Counted from the stretch's first letter, positions 33,006 through 41,518 are shown. The stretch is DNA of 42,876 bases from Gemmatimonadaceae bacterium (GCA_013697785.1 JACCWE010000096.1:1-42876); one strand, 5' to 3'. Translations and numbers: made by a program. Notes: generated by a model not told the origin, from the letters alone.

Positions 33006-33893
33006 CTAGTGCGGCAGCACGACCTTCCCCGTGACAGGATAGTAGCTGCTCCCCGAGGGCAGCACGCTCAGAATCAGCCCCCACTCACCGAGCGCCGGAG
33101 CGCCGGCTTTGGTGATCGTCGCGTGCCTCGCGTCATAAATCGAGACGACGCTCTCGCCGAGCACGCTCCAGTGTCCGTCGGGGTTCACGATCAGCGCGGT
33201 GGACTCATCGATGCCCGCGCCAAGATGGGGAGACGTCTCGAGTACGGCGCTGATGAAGCGGTTGTGACGGCGCCGGCGAGTGAAGTGCTGATCGATCAGC
33301 ACGCCCTTGATCATTCCGAAGCCTGGAACGAGTTCCATGTTGTCGCGCGCTATCGTCATATAGTGTGATGTGGTGTCGTCGGGCGGGCGCACGCCGCCGG
33401 GATGCCGCTCCTCACCCGTCAGCATCGGATTCGCCATCACCGCGGCCCCCGCCGACGTCCCTCCGATCACCGCACCGTGCTCGTACAGGTCATGGATCGC
33501 TTTCTCGACCCGCGTGCCGAGCAGCGCCTTGGTGAGGAGTACCTGATCGCCACCTCCGAACCATACGCCCGTCACGCCCTTCATGTTCGTCGCCATGGAA
33601 TCGGAGTTCGCTTCATCGGCATTGATGTAGAAGGCGTGGGCGTCTACGCCGAGCTTGCGAAGATCGTCGGCCTTCTCCTCGCCGCTCGCCTTTCCCTCCG
33701 AGCTCGCCATCGCGAACACGACGATCTTCCCCTTCTTCCCTCCCGCGAGGTCGACAAAGCGCTGTACCAGCTCCGGCGGTTGCGGCCCACCGCCGACAAT
33801 GAACAAGTAGCCGCGCGAGTGCGTAGACTGTGCGTACGCGCCGATGCTCAGGAGCGCAAAAGCCAACAACGCGATGGTGCGGGAGAATCTCAT
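33006..33893 (-). CDS. Exported cyanophycinase-like serine peptidase (S51)
   Basis: 295 residues. An N-terminal signal peptide (RFSRTIALLAFALLSIGAYA, cleavage before QSTHSRG) precedes an S51 fold: YLFIVGGGPQPP, VWFGGGDQVLL, nucleophile Ser147 in GGTSAGAAVMA and LIDQHFTRRRRHNR. Cyanophycinases cleave the Arg-Asp polymer cyanophycin to dipeptides. Export implies action on polymer from outside the cell. No cyanophycin synthetase is in the window. Related S51 members include aspartyl dipeptidases, but the QHF-x3-RRHNR segment favours the cyanophycinase branch. Confidence 0.9.
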   Translation of the reverse strand: MRFSRTIALLAFALLSIGAYAQSTHSRGYLFIVGGGPQPPELVQRFVDLAGGKKGKIVVFAMASSEGKASGEEKADDLRKLGVDAHAFYINADEANSDSMATNMKGVTGVWFGGGDQVLLTKALLGTRVEKAIHDLYEHGAVIGGTSAGAAVMANPMLTGEERHPGGVRPPDDTTSHYMTIARDNMELVPGFGMIKGVLIDQHFTRRRRHNRFISAVLETSPHLGAGIDESTALIVNPDGHWSVLGESVVSIYDARHATITKAGAPALGEWGLILSVLPSGSSYYPVTGKVVLPH

Positions 33894-33967
33894 TTGACTC
33901 GTCCTGAGTTCGTCGTGAATCGAGCACCCAGCTCATTTACGCTGCCGATCGGCGCATCGCTGGAAGC

Positions 33968-33997
33968 TTGACTCGCGTGCGGAGACCCCGCTACTTC
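33968..33997 (+). promoter_or_regulatory. Candidate promoter for the beta-propeller lipoprotein gene
   Basis: TTGACT (33968-33973) and TACTTC (33992-33997) are separated by 18 nt, about 35 nt before the start codon. The GCTACTT context echoes elements upstream of fabI and the DUF2911 gene. The 33894-34030 gap shows nothing else recognisable. Confidence 0.4.
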
Positions 33998-34030
33998 CCT
34001 CACACACTAAAGACAGGTGGATCGGTGCAG

Positions 34031-35002
34031 ATGATGGCCGGCGGGAATCAGGGGCGGGCGCTTGCGGCGGCAATGGTGCTCGCGGCGGCGGCGTGCGGGC
34101 GCGACAAGGAGGCGTCGAACGCGGCGACGAAGGGCCCCGTCGTCGACAGCACGGCCCCTGGCCGCGCCTCGACGACGAACGGCTTCAAGACGCCGGAGTC
34201 GGTGCGCTACGACTCCGCCAACGACGTCTTCTACGTCTCCAACATCAACGGCAGCCCCACCGACAACAGGAAGAACAACGGCTTCATCTCGCGCATGAAG
34301 CCGGATGGCACGATCGACTCGCTGATGCTACTCGCCGGCGGCCGCGACGGTGTCACGCTCAATTCGCCGAAGGGGCTCGCGCTGATCGGCGACACGCTCT
34401 GGGTCGCCGACATCGACGCGGTGCGCGCATTCAACGTGCGCACGGGCGCAACGGTAGCGACGGTGGATTTCTCGCCGTTCCACGCGCTCTTCCTCAACGA
34501 CATCTGCGTTGGCGGCGACGGCGCGCTCTACATAACGGACAGCGGTCTGCAAGGCGACGCGATGACGCATGTCGCGGGCTCCGACCGGATCTTCCGCATC
34601 GACGCGGCGCACAAGGCGACGATCGCGCTCGCCACCGACTCGCTCCATTCGCCCAACGGCATCACCTGGGACAAGACGGGAAATCGCTTCATCATAGTGG
34701 CGAACGACAAGCTGCCCCAGATTCTCGCCTGGCGTCCCGGTACCGCGCAGCCTTTCACCATTGGCTATGGTTCCGGGGAAAACGATGGCGTCGAGATCCT
34801 CGCGGACCGGCGGCTCATCGTCACGAGCTGGGCCGACTCCACCGTATCCATCCGCGACGGCAGCGTACGTTCGGCAATTCGCAACCTTCCGTCGCCTGCC
34901 GACATCGGCATCGACACGCGTCGAATGCACATCGCGGTGCCGCTGCTCGAGAAGGATCGCGTCGAGATCATCACCATCCCCGCCCGCAAGGAAGCCCCGT
35001 GA
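34031..35002 (+). CDS. SMP-30/NHL-like beta-propeller lipoprotein
   Basis: 323 residues from ATG 34031 (an adjacent ATG at 34034 is equivalent); AGGTGG lies about 12 nt upstream. The N-terminus is a lipoprotein-type signal (ALAAAMVLAAAACGRD). The rest has repeated beta-propeller blades with motifs typical of SMP-30/gluconolactonase-like proteins: FKTPESVRYDSANDVFYVSN, NSPKGLALIGDTLWVAD, NDICVGGDGALYITDSG, SPNGITWDKTGNRFIIV. The enzymatic metal site is not established, so a binding or hydrolytic role remains open. Its stop overlaps the GTG of the next lipoprotein gene. Confidence 0.87.
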   Translation: MMAGGNQGRALAAAMVLAAAACGRDKEASNAATKGPVVDSTAPGRASTTNGFKTPESVRYDSANDVFYVSNINGSPTDNRKNNGFISRMKPDGTIDSLMLLAGGRDGVTLNSPKGLALIGDTLWVADIDAVRAFNVRTGATVATVDFSPFHALFLNDICVGGDGALYITDSGLQGDAMTHVAGSDRIFRIDAAHKATIALATDSLHSPNGITWDKTGNRFIIVANDKLPQILAWRPGTAQPFTIGYGSGENDGVEILADRRLIVTSWADSTVSIRDGSVRSAIRNLPSPADIGIDTRRMHIAVPLLEKDRVEIITIPARKEAP

Positions 35003-35544
35003 TACGCCGCACGATTCGAATCGCACTTCCGCTGGTCGCGATGCTCGCGACGGCTTGCGCGAAGGACAGAAAGTCCACGCCGAAGGTCGACACGCTGACT
35101 GACTCCGCGGCGACGGCATCGGCGAAAGCGCTTTCTCGCGCCGCTGCCGGCACCTCCGTCTCGATGACCGTGACGGGGAGAGAGAACTTCGACGGGAAGC
35201 TCACCGGTCGCGCGACGTGCTCGTTCGGTGGCGACAACAGCTCGCCGACGACGAAGGTCGAGGCCTTCGGACGTGACGCGCAAGTGTCGTTCGAGATCGT
35301 CAAGCCGACGGAGGGAACGATTCCGGTAAAGAGCGGAATCGTCAGGAAGAAATCGGGCTCGCGCATCTCGAATCTCCAGTTCGTGGTGCACAGCCAGACC
35401 TACGGCGACGGCAACGGCACGGCGACGATCACCGACCCGGTCGGCCGCGTCGGCTCGCTCAGTGCGCGACACTTCTCGAAGATCGGAACGGGGAAGCGGC
35501 ACGGCTCCGATCTCTCCATCACCGTGCGCTGGGAGTGCGAGTAG
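34999..35544 (+). CDS. Small lipoprotein of unknown function
   Basis: 181 residues from a GTG overlapping the previous stop (GTGA). A lipoprotein signal ends LPLVAMLATACAKD. The mature part is Ser/Thr/Gly-rich and probably beta-structured, with SMTVTGRENFDGKLTGRATC and a late Cys in TVRWECE; the two cysteines could form a disulfide. No family is recognised. Tight coupling to the beta-propeller gene suggests a joint envelope role. Confidence 0.75.
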   Translation: MIRRTIRIALPLVAMLATACAKDRKSTPKVDTLTDSAATASAKALSRAAAGTSVSMTVTGRENFDGKLTGRATCSFGGDNSSPTTKVEAFGRDAQVSFEIVKPTEGTIPVKSGIVRKKSGSRISNLQFVVHSQTYGDGNGTATITDPVGRVGSLSARHFSKIGTGKRHGSDLSITVRWECE

Positions 35545-35562
35545 CCGCTTGAAGAGGCAGCC

Positions 35563-36591
35563 GTGAGCGTCAAGCGCTGGATCTTCGCGATCGGCTCCTT
35601 CGTTGTGGCGATCGGCGTGTCGCTCTACATCGTGATCAAATCGTGGCCGAAGGAGCACGCCGCGGTCTCGATGGACCTCGGGCCGCACGTCGTGCTTCTC
35701 GGCATCGCCGTCGCCGAGCTCCTCGCGCGCGGCGCGAAGGTATGGCTCAGCGCGATCGCCATGCGCATCCCGATGTCCTACCGCCTCGCCGTGCGCGCGA
35801 GCGCGGGCGGCGATTTCGGCGCGGCAATCACGCCGAACAAGTCGGGGGCCGAGCCGGCGCGCTATCTCATCATGACGGAAGCGGGGATGCATGCCGCGCA
35901 GATCCTACTCGTGATCTACGCGGAGCTCTTCCTCGAGATGATTTCGCTCGCGCTCGTGGCGATCGGACTGTTCGTCGTCTTCCACAACGCCGGGTCGACG
36001 TTGGTCGGGGTCGTCGGCGCAGTCGGCCTCTACGCGGTCTTCGTGCTCGGCACCGGCGCGCTCGGCTTCTTCCTCTCGAAGAAGTACGGCACCACCGGGC
36101 CCGCCCCCGGGTGGGCGCGGCGCTTCAAGCTGCACGGCACGCGATGGAAGAAGGTACAACACGCGCTCGCGACCCTGCGCACCGCGATCACCGGTATCCG
36201 CCACATGCGCATCGGCATGACCGCGCTCGCATTGCTGGCTTCGGTGCTCCACATCTGCCTCCGCATCGCGATCCTTCCCGCGATCGTCTATTCGCTCGGC
36301 GAGACGCACGTGCCGCTCGCGCCGCTCGTGCTGTGGCCCGTCGCGCTGATGTGGGGGAGCGCGGTCTCTCCGCTGCCAGGTGGCGGCGGCGCGGTGGAGG
36401 TCGGCTTTCGCGCCGCACTGGGCAACGCGATCCCCGCGCGAATATTCGGCGCGGCGCTCGTCTGGTGGAGGTTCTACACCTTCTATCTCTTCATTCTGCT
36501 CGGCGCGCTCGCGGCGGGGAACACGGTTCTAAAAGCACTCCGCGATGACGAGCACGAGAACGACGAGGAAGCCGAGCCGGCTACGGCGTAG
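35563..36591 (+). CDS. Lysylphosphatidylglycerol synthase-like (UPF0104) membrane protein
   Basis: 342 residues, GTG start with GAGG 6 nt upstream. About seven or eight hydrophobic spans. Family motifs: ASAGGDFGAAITPNKSGAEP (the usual NxxTPxxxG region of these flippase-like proteins) and PLPGGGGAVEVGF near the C-terminus. This is the membrane domain of MprF-type proteins without the aminoacyl-transferase domain; stand-alone members are thought to move lipids. An acidic tail follows. The last 11 nt overlap the end of the convergent anti-sigma gene. Confidence 0.88.
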   Translation: MSVKRWIFAIGSFVVAIGVSLYIVIKSWPKEHAAVSMDLGPHVVLLGIAVAELLARGAKVWLSAIAMRIPMSYRLAVRASAGGDFGAAITPNKSGAEPARYLIMTEAGMHAAQILLVIYAELFLEMISLALVAIGLFVVFHNAGSTLVGVVGAVGLYAVFVLGTGALGFFLSKKYGTTGPAPGWARRFKLHGTRWKKVQHALATLRTAITGIRHMRIGMTALALLASVLHICLRIAILPAIVYSLGETHVPLAPLVLWPVALMWGSAVSPLPGGGGAVEVGFRAALGNAIPARIFGAALVWWRFYTFYLFILLGALAAGNTVLKALRDDEHENDEEAEPATA

Positions 36592-37651
36592 CGCGATCCA
36601 GCGCCGCCTTCAGCTGCGACAACAAATCGAGCGACACACGGCCGCGCAGCGTTCGCATGCGGCCCTTCGAGTCCGTCCACTCGACGATGTTCATCTTCGC
36701 ATCGCGCTTGTCGGATTGATCTTCGATGGCCGAGACGAGGGGCTCGGTGATGGTGTGCCGCGTGGTGTCCGGCTTGAGCCGATCGATGAAGGCGACGTAG
36801 ACCTCGTCCACCTGATAGAGCGATATCTCCACCGGCTCGCCATTCTCGGCGGACGTCGCGCGCGTCGCGAGCGTCGCGACGACGCCGTTGGAGAGGGTGA
36901 TCACCGGACGTTTCACGCTCGACATCGACGTGAGGCCGCGGACGCGAATCGGCTCTGCGTTCGGAGGCGCATCCTTCGGCGCATCCGCAGACGCGATCGC
37001 GACGCCGAGCTTCTCTGCGGGAGAAATAGTTCCGGCCCCGGTGATGACGACTCCATTGAGCCTCGCGCGCTGCGAGGCGGCAGTGTCTTCGAGCCGTGCT
37101 CGCGGGGACGCGGGTGCGGGAGCCTGCGCCTGAGCGACCATCGCATCCGCGGCTTGCGCGCTCGGCGCTTTTGCTCGCACGGGCGCCGGCGCATTCGCCG
37201 CTTTCTCGCTCGGCGCCGGAGCCTTCGCGACGACGGGTGCACTCGCCCCTGCGGATGCCGCGCTCCGCGCATCCGCGCGCTCCTCTTTCAACTCATCGCT
37301 CACCGCGACCGTCGAGACTACGCTCTCGCGCTTCGGCCGAATTGCGATCACCGTCACCGTGCTGAGCACGAGCACCGCAGCCGCCGCCATCCAGGTTCGC
37401 GAGAGCGTGAACCGCCTCGGCGCGCGCGTCTTCGCGATCGAGCTCGGCGTCGAAGCTGGCAGCACTCCGCCTGGCACCGCATCGAGCGCCAACAGGATGC
37501 GCGATGCGCCCGCGACGAATCCCCGCGCCTCCGCTACCGCCGCCCTGCACTCATCACACGTGCCCACGTGCGCCTCCGCCGCCGCCATTTCCGCTGGGGG
37601 CAGCTCGCCATCGAGCCACGCGTGAATCGTCCCTTCGTCAAGATGCTGCAT
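36581..37651 (-). CDS. Membrane-spanning zinc-finger anti-sigma factor
   Basis: 356 residues. The N-terminal anti-sigma zinc finger is present: HVGTCDECRAAV (H28, C32, C35). One membrane span lies at about 87-105 (WMAAAAVLVLSTVTVIAI). An Ala/Pro-rich periplasmic linker of about 70 residues leads to a C-terminal domain. That domain contains GVVITGAGTISPAEK (200-214) and PIRVRG; similar short motifs occur in the VIT/VWA protein upstream. The gene overlaps the sigma gene by 14 nt with a strong ribosome-binding site (GGAGGGAAGG) inside it. It should hold the adjacent ECF sigma factor at the membrane until an envelope signal releases it. Confidence 0.9.
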   Translation of the reverse strand: MQHLDEGTIHAWLDGELPPAEMAAAEAHVGTCDECRAAVAEARGFVAGASRILLALDAVPGGVLPASTPSSIAKTRAPRRFTLSRTWMAAAAVLVLSTVTVIAIRPKRESVVSTVAVSDELKEERADARSAASAGASAPVVAKAPAPSEKAANAPAPVRAKAPSAQAADAMVAQAQAPAPASPRARLEDTAASQRARLNGVVITGAGTISPAEKLGVAIASADAPKDAPPNAEPIRVRGLTSMSSVKRPVITLSNGVVATLATRATSAENGEPVEISLYQVDEVYVAFIDRLKPDTTRHTITEPLVSAIEDQSDKRDAKMNIVEWTDSKGRMRTLRGRVSLDLLSQLKAALDRATP

Positions 37652-38156
37652 TGCCTTCCCTCCTCTGCTGCTCCTGCTGCAACCGCTCGTACTGCTCCAC
37701 GAGCCGTCGCCGCGCCCGGGACAGCGTGGTCCCGATCGAACCCACCGACATCCCGAGCGCCGACGCGATCTCCGAATAATCCAGCCCTTCCTCCTTCATC
37801 AACAGCGCGAGCCTGTCACGCTCGGCGAGCCCATCCACCGCGGCCCGCGCCATTGCCGCATCCTGCGCGCGCTCGATCGTCGTCTCCTCGGGCTCGACCA
37901 CGCGCTCCTTCTCCTCTTCGAACAGCATCGTCAGATGCCTGCGTCTCCGTGAATCCTTTCTCGCCTCGTCGCGCACGAGGTTATTCGCAACCGTGAACAG
38001 CCACGCACGCTCGTTGGTCATCGTCTCCTGCCGCAATGCGCGCACGAACGTCTCCTGCGCGACCTCTTCCGCCCAGTCGCGGTCCCCGAGCCTGCGCGTC
38101 AGATACCGCACGAGCATCTCGTTGTAAGCACGGAAGAGGCGGTCGACGTCGTGCAC
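37638..38156 (-). CDS. ECF-type RNA polymerase sigma factor
   Basis: 172 residues from GTG 38156; an ATG at 38195 would add 13 residues and overlap the upstream gene by 35 nt. Region 2: RLFRAYNEMLVRYLTRRLGD, then DWAEEVAQETFVRAL. Region 4: LAERDRLALLMKEEGLDYSE followed by IASALGMSVGSIGTTLSRAR. An acidic inter-domain linker (EEEKERVVEPEETT) separates them. It begins 4 nt after the VIT/VWA stop and overlaps its anti-sigma gene, so the three are likely an operon. It probably directs RNA polymerase to its own envelope regulon. Confidence 0.93.
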   Translation of the reverse strand: MHDVDRLFRAYNEMLVRYLTRRLGDRDWAEEVAQETFVRALRQETMTNERAWLFTVANNLVRDEARKDSRRRRHLTMLFEEEKERVVEPEETTIERAQDAAMARAAVDGLAERDRLALLMKEEGLDYSEIASALGMSVGSIGTTLSRARRRLVEQYERLQQEQQRREGNAAS

Positions 38157-38160
38157 GCTG

Positions 38161-40491
38161 TTACCACTGCTCCTTGAGTGAGCGCAGCTCGGCATCGCCG
38201 AGCTGCTCGGCGCCGGCGCTGGTGATCTCGATCGCGACGTTCCTGCCAGCCACGATCACCTTCTCTCCCACCGCGAACGACGCGCGCAGCTCCGGTATCG
38301 CATCGAGCACCTTGAAGTATGCGGGTGAGAACGCCTTGATCTTCACCACCTTCATCCCGTCCTTGAAGGCGACGTCAGTCCACTTCTCATCGCGAAGCGT
38401 GAAGAGATGATTGTCGGCTCGACGTGGCACCTCGCGCTTTGCCTCGTTCATCGCGGCGCCGGGCTTTTCGGAAGACGACGTCGTGCCCGCCCCGGTGACC
38501 ACCACACCGCTCATCATCAACTTGTCCATGGCGCCCACGGACTGCGCGTCGCGCTGCGCCGTCGACTTTCTCGCCGCTTCGAAGCTCTTGTCCTTTGGCG
38601 CTTCCGCCGGAATGGGCGCCGGCATCTGCGCGTTCTGCGGCATCGCGATCATCCCTCGAATGCGAATCGGCGTTGCGACCTGCTGCGGCTCCTGCACGAG
38701 ATATGACGTGAGCTCCGTCGGAATGCCATAGCGCTCGCCGAGCGTGCGCAGCTCGTCGTCGACCTCTGGCGATGCGCCGTTCTGCCTGCGCGCGGCGCTC
38801 AGCCATCCGATTCTGCGCGTCGCCCACAGCCTGGGCACGAACGCATTGTCGCGATCGTGATCGGGGAAGTCGACGTTGCTCTCCCAGTGCACCGGGCCGG
38901 TCGCGCTCCGCCCGTCGAAGCTGAGGCGCGCCGAGCCGCTGCCGGTATAGCGCGTGAGCAGCACGAGATCCTGCCCCGCGAACAGATCGACGGGGCCGTC
39001 GGGGAGCGAGTGGACGAGGTGCGCGCAGCGGAAGTAGCCCTTGCACTGGACGCTAACGCGCAGGTCGCTCGCAATCGGACTCGTGAGCCGCGATGCGACC
39101 ACACCAACCGCGCGCTCGACATCCTCGTCGGGGCGCACGAACTGCGCCGTGCCATGCCCCTCGAGCGCGAGCTGCTCGATGAGCTGCGCATTCACGTCGG
39201 CGCCGAGCCCGAAGGTGAAGACGCGCTGTGATCCGCGGAGTCGCGCGGCGTGCGCCGCGATGGCGGCGGGCTCGCGCTCACCGACCGTGGGCTCCCCGTC
39301 GGTGACGAACAGCACGAGCGACATCCGCGACAGTACCTGGTGGCTGTGCGCTTCCGCGTACTCGTCGTCATCGCCTTCCGGATATCGCGGCTGCGACAGC
39401 GCGCGGTCGAGCGCACCATCGATGTTCGTACCTCCGTTGGCCTGGAGCTGGTCGAGATATTTGCGCGCCGCGTCGAGATTGGCCGGCGTCGCGTCGACGA
39501 AGTCATCGCGGAAGGTGCGGACATCGCTCGAGAAGTCGATCATCCGGAAGCGATCGTTGCGCGTGAGAGTGCCGAGCAGCTGCCGTCCGGCGGCGCGCGC
39601 CTGCTCCATCTTGCGGCCGCTCATCGAGCCGGACACATCGAGCACGAAGGTGATGTCGCGCGGCACCGTCGCCGCCTGGGCCGACGGCGGTGTCAGCGTG
39701 ATGAGCGCGAAGCCATCCTGCGATCCATCCGCATTCGCCAGCATCGATATCGACGCGCGATCGTTCCTCGGCGCCGGAATCAGAATCGTCACCGCGGCAC
39801 CTTCGCCGCCGACGTCGATCGTGCACTCGCTGCCGCTCGAGTGCGACTGCAGCTCCTGCGTCGGAGAATACGCGTTGCAGCGCCCCGACCGTGGATAGCG
39901 CAGCGAGAACGACGACTCACGTGTGTCGTGCGAGCCACCGGCGGTGAACGTGTGCCCGCTCCCGCGCTGATAATCGACGCGAATGGCATCGCCCTCGCGC
40001 GGCGCGATGACCTGGAAGCGCAGCACGACGCGCTTCTCTTCGCCGGGATTGATCGGGAAGATGCGCGCGCGCAGGAGTCCGTAGCCCATCCACTCGACGA
40101 GCGCGGGATCACGCTGGCGTCGCACGATCTCTTCGTATGTGGATCGCGCGCGTCCGGCGTCCATGATCTCGCCGCTCACGAGCTGTCCGTTGATCGAGAG
40201 CTGCAGCTCCTGGAAAGCGGCGCCGGCGGGGAGCGGATACATGTAGTCCGCCTCCTGCACGGTGCCCCCGCGGTTGCGGAAGGTCTCTTCCACTTCGTAG
40301 CGGAGCACATGATCGGCGAGCGTCGCGCGGACGTTGCTCGACGTGCGCTCGAGCACGACGGGGCGCGGCGCGAGGCACTTGTCGAAGCACACGGGCGGGG
40401 GCACGTCAGGGTGACGCGGGATGATCCATCCCTGAGCCAACAGGGAGGCGGGGAGGGCGAGGTTGAGCAGAAACAGGGCTTGGGCGCGCAT
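38161..40491 (-). CDS. Exported VIT and VWA domain protein
   Basis: 776 residues from ATG 40491, with AGGAGA 8 nt upstream. The signal peptide (RAQALFLLNLALPASLLAQ) is followed by a VIT domain (about 45-165; HVLRYEVEETFRNRGGTVQE, YMYPLPAGAAF) and a VWA domain with an intact MIDAS: DVSGSMS (285-291), then VTDGEPTVGE. The long C-terminal part holds PIRIRG, then GVVVTGAGTTSSSEK from about 662, and a beta-rich end. This layout recalls inter-alpha-trypsin-inhibitor-like bacterial proteins of unknown role. It is coupled to the sigma/anti-sigma pair, so it may be a sensor or target of the same envelope response. Confidence 0.92.
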   Translation of the reverse strand: MRAQALFLLNLALPASLLAQGWIIPRHPDVPPPVCFDKCLAPRPVVLERTSSNVRATLADHVLRYEVEETFRNRGGTVQEADYMYPLPAGAAFQELQLSINGQLVSGEIMDAGRARSTYEEIVRRQRDPALVEWMGYGLLRARIFPINPGEEKRVVLRFQVIAPREGDAIRVDYQRGSGHTFTAGGSHDTRESSFSLRYPRSGRCNAYSPTQELQSHSSGSECTIDVGGEGAAVTILIPAPRNDRASISMLANADGSQDGFALITLTPPSAQAATVPRDITFVLDVSGSMSGRKMEQARAAGRQLLGTLTRNDRFRMIDFSSDVRTFRDDFVDATPANLDAARKYLDQLQANGGTNIDGALDRALSQPRYPEGDDDEYAEAHSHQVLSRMSLVLFVTDGEPTVGEREPAAIAAHAARLRGSQRVFTFGLGADVNAQLIEQLALEGHGTAQFVRPDEDVERAVGVVASRLTSPIASDLRVSVQCKGYFRCAHLVHSLPDGPVDLFAGQDLVLLTRYTGSGSARLSFDGRSATGPVHWESNVDFPDHDRDNAFVPRLWATRRIGWLSAARRQNGASPEVDDELRTLGERYGIPTELTSYLVQEPQQVATPIRIRGMIAMPQNAQMPAPIPAEAPKDKSFEAARKSTAQRDAQSVGAMDKLMMSGVVVTGAGTTSSSEKPGAAMNEAKREVPRRADNHLFTLRDEKWTDVAFKDGMKVVKIKAFSPAYFKVLDAIPELRASFAVGEKVIVAGRNVAIEITSAGAEQLGDAELRSLKEQW

Positions 40492-40573
40492 GAGTGGTCT
40501 CCTCTGGGTCGAGGATGAGACGCCGCCCGCCGCCTGACTTGCACACTCGTCGTTAGAGCTGCGAAACGCGCTC

Positions 40574-40602
40574 TTGACTGCCAATCAGATATTTATTACC
40601 AT
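40574..40602 (+). promoter_or_regulatory. Sigma70-type promoter for the ArsR gene, possibly leaderless
   Basis: TTGACT (40574-40579) and TACCAT (40597-40602) are separated by 17 nt. Transcription would start near 40609, the A of the ATG. No ribosome-binding site is visible before that ATG, which fits a leaderless mRNA. Confidence 0.45.
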
Positions 40603-40604
40603 TC

Positions 40605-40636
40605 GGTTATGGAACTATATGGTTATGGAACGATAA
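40605..40636 (+). repeat. 16-bp tandem duplication over the ArsR start codon
   Basis: GGTTATGGAACTATAT (40605-40620) is followed directly by GGTTATGGAACGATAA (40621-40636), 14 of 16 identical. Copy 1 contains the start codon. The ATG of copy 2 (40625) is out of frame and opens only ATG GAA CGA TAA. Confidence 0.75.
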
Positions 40637-41001
40637 TCCCCGCGCGCCTCGACGCCACCTTCTCCGCCCTCGCCGATCCCACGCGTCGCGCCATCCTCGC
40701 GCGGCTCGCGTCCGGCGACGCATCGGTGGCCGAGCTCGCGAAGCCGTTCGCCATGAGCCAGCCAGCGATCTCGAAGCACCTCAAAGTGCTCGAGCGCGCC
40801 GGGCTCATCTCGCATTCACTCGACGCCCAGCGCCGCCCCCGCAGGCTCGAGGCGATGCCGCTGGCCGAGGCGACGGAGTGGCTCGAGCGCTATCGCGAGT
40901 TCTGGGAGAAATCCTTCCTCCGCCTGGACGACCTGCTCGAAGAGCTCAAGGCGAAGGAGAAAAAGTCCGCTCGCCCTAAGAAACGAGGAAATAGGAAATG
41001 A
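40609..41001 (+). CDS. ArsR-family transcriptional regulator
   Basis: 130 residues. A winged helix-turn-helix: LDATFSALADPTRRAILARL, then SVAELAKPFAMSQPAISKHL followed by KVLERAGLI. The metal-binding ELCV motif of ArsR/SmtB sensors is missing, as in the subgroup paired with SRPBCC (AHSA1-like) proteins. The C-terminus is Lys-rich (EELKAKEKKSARPKKRG). It heads a plus-strand trio and probably represses it. The start codon lies in a duplicated 16-bp unit. Confidence 0.92.
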   Translation: MELYGYGTIIPARLDATFSALADPTRRAILARLASGDASVAELAKPFAMSQPAISKHLKVLERAGLISHSLDAQRRPRRLEAMPLAEATEWLERYREFWEKSFLRLDDLLEELKAKEKKSARPKKRGNRK

Positions 41002-41014
41002 AAGGAGATCACGC

Positions 41015-41518
41015 ATGAAGCACAGCGGCAACCTCACAGTCACGACGCCGAGCGATCGCGAGATCGCGATGGCGCGCGTGTTCGATGCCCCGCGCAGGCT
41101 CGTTTTCGATGCCTACACCACGTGCGAGTACCTCAAGCGCTGGCTCGGCGCCTTCGACACGTGGTCGCTCGACGAGTGCTCGATCGATCTGAGAATCGGC
41201 GGCGCCTACCGGTGGCATTGGACCCAAGCCACCGACGGCATGGTGCTCGGAATGCGCGGCGTATACCTCGAGCTCACGATTGGCGAGCGCATCGTCTGCA
41301 CCGAGCTGTTCGACGATGCGTGGTACGAGGGCGAAGCGATCTGCACCATCACGTTTGTCGAGAGCGGCGGCAAGACGACACTCACGCAGACGGTGCGCTA
41401 CGCCACGAAGGAAGCTCGCGACGGCGTGCTCGAGAGCGGCATGACGGGCGGTGTCACCGCGAGCTTCGACGCACTCGCCGAGCTGCTCGCTTCATCCTCC
41501 ACCAACACCAACACATGA
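41015..41518 (+). CDS. SRPBCC (AHSA1-like) domain protein
   Basis: 167 residues with the AHSA1/START-like helix-grip fold: REIAMARVFDAPRRLVFDAY, WLGAFDTWSLDECSIDLRIG, GGAYRWHW, then TLTQTVRYATKEARDGVLES and GMTGGVTASFDALAELL. GAAAGGAG-like purine sequence (AAAGGAG) precedes the ATG. Such proteins bind hydrophobic ligands; many are encoded beside ArsR-type regulators, as here. The ligand is unknown. The stop overlaps the next gene (ATGA). Confidence 0.92.
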   Translation: MKHSGNLTVTTPSDREIAMARVFDAPRRLVFDAYTTCEYLKRWLGAFDTWSLDECSIDLRIGGAYRWHWTQATDGMVLGMRGVYLELTIGERIVCTELFDDAWYEGEAICTITFVESGGKTTLTQTVRYATKEARDGVLESGMTGGVTASFDALAELLASSSTNTNT

